From Bipolaris cookei (lineage: Eukaryota > Ascomycota > Dothideomycetes > Pleosporales > Pleosporaceae), in NCBI GenBank assembly GCA_002286855.1, contig NRSV01000005.1, forward strand, positions 248,001 to 312,000: 64,000 nt of DNA. The letters are read 5' to 3'. Position 1 is the stretch's first letter. Each line of letters starts with the position of its first letter. Under the pieces are notes generated by a model that had not been told where the DNA came from, searched no databases, and was given only the letters and a program-made list of their open reading frames with translations. Both the position numbers and the translations under genes were made by a program. Of this stretch, positions 54,960-64,000 are shown piece by piece.

Positions 54960-56687
54960 ATGATCGATGTTCTTCACAATAAAACCTTTTCCCTATTCAG
55001 CATCCCGTTGACCATCTATATCTTTGTTCTTATAGCGGCAATCCCACCTACCTTATAGGTACATCATTTGGCCACAAAACAACGTCCTCTTCGTGGGGTT
55101 CCTGTCCTCAATTCAGATGAACAGACGCCTGGGGAGGGCTGGCATACCAAGCCACGAGAGTTAGTTAGTAAAGGAAGAAAACTGTATCCCGATCAGCCTT
55201 TTCAGGTCCTCACTCATGGCGACCCAAAAATTGTTCTTCCCGAACAATATCTTGAAGAGGTCCGCAACTCTCAGCAGGCGGCTTTCCCTCCTTATATCAT
55301 GAGTAAGGCTCCTTGGAACTTGCCCAGTTTTGACGGCCTAAATGTGACCAACAAACACATGTGCCTCCTGCGAGAAACTATCAGTGCTAAGCTCACACAG
55401 TCCCTGGGACTTGTCACTGGGAGGCTGGCGGAAGAAGGTATTCTAGTTACCGAGAAACTTTTCGGAAACCTCGCTCCTGGACAGTGGCACACTGTTACAT
55501 TGCTCGATGAAGTAACGAGGATAATTGGTCGCTTCACTGCTCGCGCTATGCTCGGCGAAGAGCTAGCTCATAATCAGAAACACGTCGACATCTCAATCAA
55601 ATACGGCGTCACTGCCTTGCCAGCAGCTTTGCAGTTTCGTCCCTAGCCCCGTATCTTATGGCCAATCATACAATACTTTAATCCACTGTGTAAGACGGCT
55701 TGATACCAAGCTCAAAGAGCACGTCAGTTGATTGCAAAGGAGGTTGAACATTGAGAGAAGGTAGCAAGAGCTACTATTGCTGCTGGTAAGAAAGTCCCAA
55801 AGACGCATGACTCCGTAGGGTGGGTTCTCGAACAAATTAAGACAGATCAGAAGCTTGATCTTGTTAGCTTCCAGTTGGCTATATTCATGGTTGCCCTTCA
55901 CAACACGGGCGAGGTATGTATAAGAACGTATTGTCTTATATCAAAATCACTTGATTTACTGAGAGGTTTTAGCATCTGTTCACCGCTCTCTGGTGCATTA
56001 TCGCGTACTCCAAATACATCCCACTTCTCCGAGAAGAAGACATTCCAGTTCTCAAGTAGTACGGCTGGAGAAGGCGAGCCTTAGCTCGTCTTAAGTTACA
56101 AGATGCTGTGCATAAGGAATGCTTGAGAATCCTTCGGAGTAACCTTAGTACTGCATGCCGACAAGTTGTCAAGGTAAACTTGAAATTTTCAGATGGATTC
56201 ACTATTCCCGACGGTCGAAGGTTCTTCGTCATGCCTCCTGCTGATTACCACGGTGAAAACAAAGAGTTTTATCCAGAGAGTTGGCTCGAAAAGTGAGGAG
56301 AAGGAAAAGCGAACAAACACTCTTTTGTCATGGTGAATCTACAGAATCCAGAGTTCAGAATAGGCAAGCATGCTTGTCTAGGGTAAGTATTTTTATCCAT
56401 TCTCCCCTCTTGTCCATACCCCCCTCCCCCTCTTTGCGGAACATACAGAAACGGGCAATAGGCTCACTGATCCGTCACGTATCTAATCTTCTAGCCGACG
56501 GTTTGCAAACGACGAAATGAAAATCGCATTCTGTATCCTCTTGCTGCATTACGACTGAAAGGCTTCACCCGGTATACCAAAGCCACTTTTCGATGCGTGC
56601 GAGGATTTTCCTACATTCAAAAGCTCGCTTCAGGTCCAAATTACTCCTTGAGAGCCGGAAGTTGATCTCGCGTCCCCGAAGATGTGA
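54960..56687 (+). pseudogene. Cytochrome P450, inactivated by stops
   Basis: The frame begins at ATG 54960 with an ER-anchor-like helix (FSIPLTIYIFVLIAAIPPTL) and keeps one reading frame through two recognisable introns (GTATGT near 55914; GTAAGT near 56382). At least eight in-frame stops interrupt it (for example 55056, 55644, and others after KTA, EH, LK, EK, HYD and TP). P450 landmarks survive: I-helix-like LAIFMVALHNTGEHLFTA, K-helix ExxR in LQDAVHKECLRILRS, a degraded PERF-like FYPESWLEK and the haem-binding FRIGKHACLGRRFANDE. Several stops sit where CGA or TGG is expected. The style resembles fungal secondary-metabolism P450s, but family and substrate are not assignable. Confidence 0.88.
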
Positions 56688-56982
56688 GAGTCTTGCAATG
56701 TCAGGCCCACCACTCTCATCTCTATTGCTTTTGCGTCATGTCACATTCTCGCAAAAGTACATAGCTTATTGCCTTCTTAGATAGCTATGTTTGACATGTA
56801 CAGAAGACACTGAAAATTGTTATCCAAGAAGTTTACATTGCCCAGACAAAATATATCCCTGTCATTCAAAGAAAAACCGCTATGACAAACTAGATTCACC
56901 GCCCAAGGCATTCATTAATACATCCGCTCTACCAACCAATAGACCTGTAACAACTCCAAACATCAGAAATACCCATAACCCC

Positions 56983-57549
56983 TCACCTCCCCCTACAAAC
57001 AACATCCGTATCTGCCTCCGCCCACGTCATATCGCACACCAGCCCCTGCACCACCTCCTCCTTATCCTTACACTCCTCCGTCCATCTTTCTCTAAACCGC
57101 CTCAACTCCCCACTCCACCCATCCCAAAGATAATATCTCTTCTCCCTATCCCTCAATATAAACCTATCCCCCTCTGTAGCCTTAACCACGGGACACAACC
57201 CCTCGATACCGTAGTCAGTGGCGAGATTGATGCGGGAGCGCGGATCGAAGCAGCTTTCGAGGTAGAGCTTGGTGGGGTCGTTGGTCCAGGATTGGCGGAG
57301 CGTGTGATGGTAGGCGCTGGTGAGCGGGATGTAGGGGATTCCGTTGTGGAGTGTGGTATCTGGGGGGCAGGGGCAGGGCAGGATGGGTCTGAGGTGCGAT
57401 TTCAAGGAGTTTAGGAGGCATGAAGGAAGATTGCTGAAGCGGAAGGTGGATCGCAGCCATGGCATGGTGTGGAGTATGAGGAAGCTTATGAGGAAGGAGT
57501 GGGTGAGGGTTGGGTCGGGGTCGTGTTTTGTGGAGTGGATTTGGATCAT
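56983..57549 (-). CDS. Hypothetical protein
   Basis: A single frame of 188 residues. The N-terminal 30 residues contain a hydrophobic stretch (SFLISFLILHTM). The C-terminal half looks like a folded small domain (DYGIEGLCPVVKATEGDRFILRDREK, YYLWDGWSGELRRFRE) and ends in Cys-containing VCDMTWAEADTDVVC. The codon pattern and a charged, Trp-containing composition suggest a real gene, but I recognise no family. A later Met (residue 29) could be the start. Confidence 0.55.
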   Translation of the reverse strand: MIQIHSTKHDPDPTLTHSFLISFLILHTMPWLRSTFRFSNLPSCLLNSLKSHLRPILPCPCPPDTTLHNGIPYIPLTSAYHHTLRQSWTNDPTKLYLESCFDPRSRINLATDYGIEGLCPVVKATEGDRFILRDREKRYYLWDGWSGELRRFRERWTEECKDKEEVVQGLVCDMTWAEADTDVVCRGR

Positions 57550-58891
57550 TTTGGGTTTGTTTCTTTGGAAGTGGTTCAGCCAAGTGTGACGTTTGTGTTC
57601 ATTTCATGTTCTATGCATGTTATCGCGATGGGATGTGTAGGGTGATTTATGCCTTCTGGATTGCAAATGAGACTGACGTTGTGTAACCTGCTATGGTAAA
57701 AGTAAAGCCATCATCAGACCCTTTTCACCCAAGCAGGACTATCCACGTAGCCGTTCTCTATACCTACGCACCAGCATACGCTGTGGTCTTGTGCCACTCA
57801 AGGTACAGGGATGGGAGAGCTACAGTGATGGTGTAGATGTATCTAGTCAAACGTCATCCTCTTCCCTGCGTCAAGATGCCACAGCTTTTTCTAGAAGGAC
57901 ATAATACTAGTTGTTTGGAAATGACAGTTGATTTTCTGACTTCTAGGGAAATTGTTGCTCATACAACTAATTCTATAGAAGCTATCCGCAAAGTTTTCCA
58001 GAGATATGTCTTAGGTCCTTGTCCTCTGCCAAAGTCAGTTCATAATGAAGAGACATATTTCCTTTCAAATTCACGAGTTACACACCGACAGCCTACGCAA
58101 AGACCCTAGTGATCATTCCGAATGGGCTGTAAGGAGATTGCAACATCACCTTCTGTAATGGTGTTGTCAAGTTTGGGTCACTTTAGAATGTCTCTGTTAG
58201 ACCCAAACTGTGCAGACAATGGCGATCTGGTGTAAGCTTATCGTCCTGCACATCAAAACACATATTATATGCATCCTCTAGGAAGCCCCTGAGCTACATA
58301 TGTAAGGCCAGTTGTCCCAAACGTGCCATATTCTCCAATCTCTACTTGAACAGCCAAATAATCCCAAATCCGCGTACCTGAAACTATCAAACCAACCACC
58401 GTACCCTGGACTCCCGAAAAAAAGGACAAAAGCGATCACTTGCACATGTCGATCAACCCGCAGATCAGCACAAAAGCTAACAACGTAATGTAGGTACCAC
58501 AAGACCCTGCATGTTGGTTAGTCTCATTTTGAAATCCGGTTTCTGACGATCACACAAATGTGTATGAATATGAGTGGTTGGTCAATATAAAAGCAAATAA
58601 ATTCCGCGCGGCAGCCTTGCCACAAGGTCGTATTCTTTTGCTCGGCGACTATGTTTTCTGCTTTCTGGTCCCTTAGTGTATCTACACACAGCGCATCATG
58701 CTGACGCAATGTTCTTCATGGGCGCTGCGTATCTCTCAGCGTGTATTGTAGCTCCTTCGCATCGCTCTGGATCTGGTCTCTTTCATACCATCTCCACGTA
58801 TCGGATCTGTTTACCATATGCAGGGCACGCAGTAAGAATATAATTGCAGAAACCAAATGCTAACAATAATGTGTTTTTCTTATTGCAGACC
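57550..58891. other. 1.3-kb intergenic region
   Basis: No gene supported; a 90-codon plus-strand frame at 57837-58109 has no domain. The right end holds the 3' flank of the TPR gene. Confidence 0.5.
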
Positions 58892-59692
58892 CTATTTACC
58901 CCCCTGATTAAAATTCATACTATACCCCCCAGTCTTCTCATCCTTTGTAAACTGAAAATTATCTGTACTCAACCCAAACGGCTTCAGTATCCCATTACCC
59001 AACTGTTTCAGCTTTCCCATCATATCCGCCATCTCCTTGTTTTTCGTCTCATCTAACTGCGCCGGCAAGGTTCTCAACGCCGCTTGCACAGCCTTCTGAT
59101 CGAGGCTTGAGAGTCGGTGTGGTGGTATGAGGAGAGCTTGGTAGTCTTCGAGTGAGCCCTGTAGAGAGGCCCAGCCACCGACTTCGTGGCGGGCTTTTGC
59201 GCGGCGGAGGAGTGCTTTGGTGCGGAGTTTGTGGACGTCGTCTATAGTGTGGTTGGTGCGAGTGAGAGCGTCGAGGTAGATTTCGGTAGTGTCGTCGATT
59301 TCTTGGACGGCGCCACTGCCTGCTACTTCTTTCTCTCCGTCTTTACTCGTATCTTTTGGGATAGGGGGAGGATCTATGCGTTCCAATGCCTCCAAGGCTT
59401 TTGTAGCGGATTCTACAGCATGTTTCCATTCCTCCAGCTTCAAGTGACATGCTGCTATGTTGGAACGCAGTACGGCGACATCGTATTCGAGATAGTTCGG
59501 GCAGACTGCAAGTGCTTTCTCATATCCTTGTATCGCGCTATTGTATTCGCCTGACGCAAATGTCTTGTTGGCTAAAGCCTTTTCCGCAGTTGTTTCATCG
59601 AGTAGTTTCTTCTCTTCGTCTGGTGGGAATATTTCGGGTGTCGCCACTCCAGCTGCCTCAGGCTTAGAGGGAGGGCCAGTATTTAATGACAT
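58892..59692 (-). CDS. TPR protein, TTC1-like
   Basis: A single exon of 266 residues. TPR-type helices are visible: ALANKTFASGEYNSAIQGYEKALAV-like first repeat near 40-65, AVLRSNIAACHLKLEEWKHAVESATKALE second near 72-102, and KALLRRAKARHEVGGWASLQGSLEDYQALL third near 160-190. The C-terminus (GKLKQLGNGILKPFGLSTDNF) is the conserved TTC1-family end. An acidic/Pro linker separates repeats two and three. TTC1 proteins act as Hsp70/Hsp90 co-chaperone adaptors, so a chaperone-linked role is likely but inferred. Confidence 0.85.
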   Translation of the reverse strand: MSLNTGPPSKPEAAGVATPEIFPPDEEKKLLDETTAEKALANKTFASGEYNSAIQGYEKALAVCPNYLEYDVAVLRSNIAACHLKLEEWKHAVESATKALEALERIDPPPIPKDTSKDGEKEVAGSGAVQEIDDTTEIYLDALTRTNHTIDDVHKLRTKALLRRAKARHEVGGWASLQGSLEDYQALLIPPHRLSSLDQKAVQAALRTLPAQLDETKNKEMADMMGKLKQLGNGILKPFGLSTDNFQFTKDEKTGGYSMNFNQGGK

Positions 59693-59933
59693 GTTCGTTT
59701 AGGAATCGAAAGTGTATCGAGGTGCCAATAGTTTTGGTCCATCTGTGGTGCCTGTTGATCTGTTTGGAGAGTGACGTCTGTGGCCGAGCCGGAGGTCCGA
59801 CAAATGCCCCACGCCTCGGTCCAGTCGTTCCTAGGCGTGGGGTACCAAGATCCATTCACCTAGCCGCATCTTTTGCAAACCCTCCCAATTAAGTACCTAC
59901 GCACTCTTCCACGCGCCTCAGAGAACAGCCAAC
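59693..59933. promoter_or_regulatory. Divergent promoter, TPR gene / HAD phosphatase
   Basis: 241 bp between divergent starts. It contains an imperfect inverted repeat around CCCCACGCCT...AGGCGTGGGG at about 59806-59842, a possible C2H2 (CCCCAC / GTGGGG) factor site. Confidence 0.6.
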
Positions 59934-60841
59934 ATGGGTTCAAAGTACGCAATTCTCATCCAAAGTATATAAATTAAATCCAATTAACACGGACCAGCAC
60001 AACCACCCCACCACCCCGCATACGGGCTGCCCTCTTTGACATGGACGGCCTCCTAATCGACTCCGAAGACATCTACACAATAGTCACAAACAAAATCCTC
60101 GAGCGCTACGGCCGCCCACACATCCCCTGGTCCATAAAAGCCCAACTGCAAGGCCGACCCGGTCCACAAGCCGCACTAATCTTCCACGAATGGGCTAAAC
60201 TTCCCATATCAAACGAGCAATTCCTCGCCGAGCAATCAGAACTCCAGCGCGAACTCTTCAAAACTACGAAACCGCTACCGGGCGTCCTAGACTTGCTAGA
60301 GGGCCTGAAGAGTAGGGGTGTACATATTGCTCTTGCAACGAGCAGTCACAAGGGCAACTTTGAATTGAAGAGCGCGCATTTGGGTCATTTGTTTGATCAT
60401 TTTGCGCCCGAACACCGTGTTTTGGGGGATGATCCGAGGATAGCGCCGGGTCGTGGGAAACCTGCTCCTGACATTTACCTTCTTGCGCTTTCGACACTCA
60501 ATAAAACACTAGAAGGGAAAGGACAACCGCCCATTCGGCCGGAAGAGTGCTTGGTTTTCGAGGACAGCGTGCCGGGGGTTGAGTCTGGACGGAGAGCAGG
60601 CATGCAGGTGGTGTGGTGTTCCCATCCAGATTTGTTAGTGGAGTACAAGGGCAAGGAGAAAGAGGTGCTTGCAGGACTGACGGGCGAGTACAAAGAGACT
60701 GACGAGGAAAAGAAGAAGAGGGCGGAGGAGTTGACTTTACAAGGAGAGAGACAGATTGGCACGACTGGGCAAATTGATGATGGGTGGGCACGGTTGTACA
60801 GTACCCTGGAAGACTTTCCATACGATACCTACCAAATATAA
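59934..60841 (+). CDS. HAD-superfamily phosphatase (pseudouridine-5'-phosphatase-like)
   Basis: Two exons, join(59934..59944,59998..60841), give 284 residues. The first exon is only 11 nt (Met-Gly-Ser plus two bases), followed by a GTACGC donor; the acceptor ACCAG restores the frame. HAD motif I is ALFDMDGLLIDSED (Asp18, Asp20). Motif II is ALATSSHKGNFELK, the Lys is in GKPAPDIYL, and motif IV is CLVFEDSVPGVESGRRAGM. The helical cap lies between motifs I and II. This matches the fungal/human HDHD1-type subgroup, which acts on pseudouridine 5'-phosphate or similar sugar phosphates. The charged insert EETDEEKKKRAEEL-like near 235 is lineage specific. Confidence 0.9.
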
Positions 60842-61217
60842 ACAAAGGTGTGAGACATGGGGGTGGGGCAATCAAAGGGATATCTTGGAATTATAGCAAG
60901 GTACCCCACTGGAATGACTGACAAGAACACTAAATTCACTAAACTCTTCATTTCACTTTGGATGTGGTATTTTCTCAGTCATGGAAAAAAACATGATTCG
61001 TATTGTTTTGTCATATACTGCATGATTTGATCGGCATCTGCATCCACACGCTAAAGTCGTGAAGCAACAGCGGCTCATAGATGCATAGCCGTACTTGGCC
61101 ATTTCGGATTACACTCACATTCATTCCCCCAAAGATTGTGTCAACGCCGATCCGTCATGCGCACTGCCCGCTCAATCTCATGTGGTATAACTCACTAAAC
61201 CCAAGGAGAGTGTCTGT
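60842..61217. other. Intergenic region between convergent genes
   Basis: 376 bp containing 3' flanks only. Confidence 0.5.
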
Positions 61218-62114
61218 TTATGCGACCTCTTCAATCTTGGGCTTGTCACCTGATGCAGCGGCTGCGGGCGCCTTCTCCTTGTTGTCCTCGTCGTTTTCAA
61301 GCTCAGGCATGTCGTCATCGTCGTCGCTGTCGTCGCCACCGGGGGCACCACCGCCCATGTTTGCCATCATTTGGCTCATGTCCATGCCCTCCATTCCAGG
61401 CATTCCGCCCATGCCACCTGCGCCAAGCTTGCTGAAGTCAATGCCGCCAAAGCCTCCGTCGCCACCACCCATGGGGTTCATTGCGGACGTGTCAAGGTCA
61501 TCTACGACTTCGTCTTGCTCGTCCTCATCGACCCACTGTAGCATGTTAGCTAAGTCCTCGTAGCGTTATCATTCCTGGCTAGCATACCTTATCGAAATCA
61601 GTCTTGAGGAAGTGCATCTTTTTTGAGTCCTTGAGCAGGCGGGGCCAGTACTCCTGCTTGTTCTCCTTCTTTCTTAGTAATAAATCGATGCCACGGCCGT
61701 TGTTAGCCCATTTGCAGTTTTGGGTGTCGATCTCGGCGTAGAATTCAAGATTGATGGCGTATGTGGCCTTCTTGGAAGTAGAGGTACCCTGGAAGCTGAG
61801 AGATTGATCCTTGATTTCGATCTTCAGGTCTTCGTTCGATAGGTCGGGGGCAACGATGGTAAGATAAATCACGTTCTTGGCTGGTTCGTCGGTGGATGAG
61901 CGTTGCGCCCAAAGGACTGTTGCGTATTAGCATATGTTGGACGGTAAGAAAGGCCCCGGACGCGTCTGTGACAGTCGCAAGTGGGCTACAGAGAACATCA
62001 AATCGGATTGCGTCTCCATGAACTTGAGAGGGTGCGCAAGGCACAAGTGAAGTATCTCTGGAGCTTTGATGGTAAACAAGGCTGCAACATACCTTCTGGG
62101 GTGAGGGTAGACAT
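61218..62114 (-). CDS. SBA1: Hsp90 co-chaperone p23 (Sba1/Wos2)
   Basis: Three exons, complement(join(61218..61535,61588..61916,62093..62114)), give 222 residues. The first exon is 22 nt (MSTLTPE plus one base). The CS domain runs from VLWAQRSS through NVIYLTIVAPDL, LSFQGTS and GIDLLLRKK to the p23 signature WPRLLKDSKKMHFLKTDFDK(WVDEDE). The C-terminal tail is Gly/Met-rich (GGMGGMPGMEGMDM) and acidic (DDSDDDDDMPELE), as in fungal p23. It stabilises closed ATP-bound Hsp90 and client complexes. Confidence 0.95.
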
Positions 62115-62815
62115 TTTCAAGGTCGTGATTGTGTGATGTGGCGTTCCGTTCAAGTCCGGATGCGCTTCAACGTGTCTCGCAGTTTATTTAATGGGTGTTG
62201 ATTGTTGTTCAGTCAAAGTGTTTGTCTGGAGGAAGCAGATTGAAGGCGGAAGAAATGCGGCCCTGTGGAGAGACTAGCGTGGAAAGCAATAGAAGCCCTG
62301 TGGAATCTTTGGGTTCAACGATCCGTTTTTGGTCAATCGATTACGAAATGTAGGTCGGAGGACAGTGTCAACGCGTATGCAGCCCGTGAATTTGTATTTT
62401 CTTGCTTGTCTCACTCGCTGTCGCGGTGGATGACAGACTCGAACGCTGAGGCTAGTGGGCTGCTCCTGCCCCGCGAAGAGCTCAACGTCACCATGGGCCC
62501 GAGCTCGGCCTGGAGCTGGTCCAAGGCCGCCATCCTTACAACACCTCGGGCCCTGGCATGCACATCCACATGCACATCCACATGCGCATCCGCCTGCTGC
62601 CCTGTCACATGCTTCCATATTCACCCTTCGCTTGACCTGCTAGTATTCTGTCAATCGCCCCGTCTATCTGCCGTCACGCGCCTCTCGATTCTTGGGCCTG
62701 CCAACTCCCGCCCTACCCGCATCCACTAGCGCCAGACGACTCCCACACCTAAGCACCGCGCATCTGGCGCCCCCAAAACCATACTGTGCACATCTAGATT
62801 GACTGTTTGCCCACC
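62115..62815. promoter_or_regulatory. Divergent region, p23 / VPS24
   Basis: 701 bp between divergent starts. The minus-strand frames in it show no domain. A 12-bp tandem repeat is listed separately. Confidence 0.5.
62557..62591. repeat. 12-bp tandem repeat (catgcacatcca)
   Basis: Three near-perfect tandem copies upstream of VPS24. Confidence 0.75.
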
Positions 62816-63558
62816 ATGGAGACCATCAAAGGTCTCCTGTGGAAGCCCACGCCTGAAGAGCAGGTACGATAGTGCTACGTCACCACAGCACATCTCTACA
62901 CGACAATCTAACAATCCTTCAGAAGCGCAAATGCAATGCCCTCGTGCGCCAGAATGTCCGAAAGCTCGATCGCGATATCCAACAGCTCAAGGCCACGGAG
63001 CAAAAAACCAAAAACCTCATCCAACAGTCGTCCAAACGCGCCCAGCGCAACCCAGCCATGGCCAAGCAGGCCAACCAAGATGTTCGCATCTTCGCCCGCG
63101 AACTGATTCGCGTCCGGAAACAAAACAACCGCCTCATGACATCCAAGGCGCAGCTCAACAGCGTGCAAATGCAGGTCAACGAAGCCTTCTCCGTTAGGAA
63201 GATCGAGGGTAGCATCAAGGCCAGTACGGGCATCATGAAAGACGTGAACAGTCTAGTCAGACTTCCAGAGCTGACGGGCACAATGAGAGAGCTCAGCTCT
63301 GAGTTGATGAAGGCGGGAATCATCGAGGAGATGCTCGATGACACGCTGGGCGAGAATGAAATGCTGGAAGGAGAAGCCGAGGAAGCGGAAGAGGAAGTAG
63401 ACAAGGTGTTGAGCGAGGTACTCAAGGACCGATTACCGCCGAGCAAAGCACAAGAGGAGGAGCTTCCTGCTGCACCGCAAACAGAGGAGGAAGAAGAGGA
63501 AGACCAAGCAGAGATGCTGGCTCAAATGCGGGGCCGACTCGAGGCCCTCAAGAGCTGA
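62816..63558 (+). CDS. VPS24: ESCRT-III subunit VPS24 (CHMP3)
   Basis: Two exons, join(62816..62863,62923..63558), give 227 residues. The short first exon encodes METIKGLLWKPTPEEQ, with the intron at a position common in fungal orthologues. The basic N-terminal half (KRKCNALVRQNVRKLDRDI, RVRKQNNRLMTSKAQL) forms the ESCRT-III core helices. The C-terminal half is acidic and ends in a MIM1-type helix (MLAQMRGRLEALKS) that binds the MIT domain of Vps4. It acts in multivesicular-body sorting at endosomes. Confidence 0.95.
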
Positions 63559-63901
63559 GTCAATTCATGCCGATTGCTTTTGAACTTTTCGTCCATAGAG
63601 TCATGATGTGGTGTTACGGCGTTATGGCGCAGTTTGCGCACCCACAGTGGCATACGATTTGCATATTCAAAATTACGGTTTTGCCAATCCAATGAGAAGC
63701 CAATGTGATTGCAACAACGTTATTCATCCATTTACTCATTGGTCAATTGAACGACAGGCAGATGCCAACATCGGTTCCTCACCTAGCTATACGTTATCAT
63801 TCATAGTACATGAAATCCAAGTCACGAGGAACCATTCTCATATCAATAGCACGCTTGTGTTTTCTTTTCAGCATTGGCGGCTACCTCCTTGACATGCCAT
63901 C
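63559..63901. other. Intergenic region between convergent genes
   Basis: 343 bp of 3' flank; no gene seen. Confidence 0.5.
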
Positions 63902-64000
63902 CTAATCCCCTCTAATGATCTTTCCTATAAACTTCAGTTCCCACTCCTTTGGATCTTCACCAACAAAACGTGCATTCGCCCGCTCATCCAGCATCAGCGT
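63902..64000 (-). CDS. C-terminal end of an unidentified protein (partial)
   Basis: The minus-strand frame is open from the window edge to TAG (63902-63904) and encodes 32 residues including LDERANARFVGEDPKEWELK. The composition looks like real coding sequence, but too little is present to identify it. The gene continues beyond the window. Confidence 0.5.
   Translation of the reverse strand, partial: TLMLDERANARFVGEDPKEWELKFIGKIIRGD

Noticed and set aside
54960..57549. Secondary-metabolite gene cluster around the P450
   Set aside because: The P450 is dead, and no polyketide synthase, peptide synthetase, terpene synthase or cluster regulator is in reach.
57837..58109. 90-codon plus-strand frame
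   Set aside because: Its composition is like the surrounding non-coding DNA and it has no recognisable domain.

Overview
The window is nuclear DNA of a filamentous ascomycete. It has short spliceosomal introns (mostly about 48-150 bp, GTAAGT-like donors, CTAAC-like branch sites), a dense mix of genes on both strands, intron-bearing tRNA genes, and pogo/Fot1-type transposons whose reading frames carry stops typical of C-to-T (RIP-like) mutation. Gene content (rhamnogalacturonan acetylesterase, phenol-hydroxylase-like enzyme, GPI-anchored wall protein, P450 remnant) and protein style fit Dothideomycetes, probably Pleosporales; that placement is inference.

Layout. 0-10.9 kb: a GPI-anchored Ser/Thr/Pro-rich protein, a short-chain dehydrogenase divergent from a G-patch protein, tRNA-Ile(AAT) and elongator tRNA-Met(CAT), both with introns, and a large kelch-type membrane protein. 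10.9-14.8 kb: almost 4 kb with no gene I can support. 14.8-18.5 kb: a nested transposon pair. A minus-strand element B (16577-18434) sits at a TA inside the 3' end of a plus-strand element A (14835-18506), and both transposases are dead. 19.5-26.1 kb: RPL26, a C2H2/AT-hook nuclear protein, OST4 (49 residues) and TMA46. 27.7-37.9 kb: an FAD phenol-hydroxylase-type monooxygenase, a mitochondrial hotdog thioesterase, the divergent mitochondrial pair TIM44/MRPS18, a PPPDE peptidase and OLA1. 38.2-52.1 kb: MED16, a Sir2-family deacetylase (HST3/HST4 type), a PI-PLC-like protein, a mitochondrial rhomboid, a rhamnogalacturonan acetylesterase and TRM11. 52.4-56.7 kb: a decayed island with a 1.1-kb element C, which has 71-bp terminal inverted repeats and transposase 5' ends at both termini, then a P450 pseudogene. 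57-64 kb: a hypothetical protein, a TTC1-like TPR protein, a HAD phosphatase, p23/SBA1, VPS24 and the tail of an unknown gene.

Most genes are conserved housekeeping functions: translation (RPL26, TMA46, OLA1, MRPS18, TRM11, tRNAs), mitochondrial import and quality control (TIM44, rhomboid), transcription and chromatin (MED16, HST4-like, C2H2/AT-hook), and ER/endosome functions (OST4, VPS24, p23). They do not form one pathway. I found no intact biosynthetic cluster, CRISPR array or viral insertion. The most unusual structure is element C, a chimeric transposon with two inward-facing transposase 5' ends. The nested A/B pair and the stop-riddled P450 next to element C are also notable.

Exon boundaries were worked out by reading splice sites and checking that every spliced frame stays open. 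They are predictions without transcript support.
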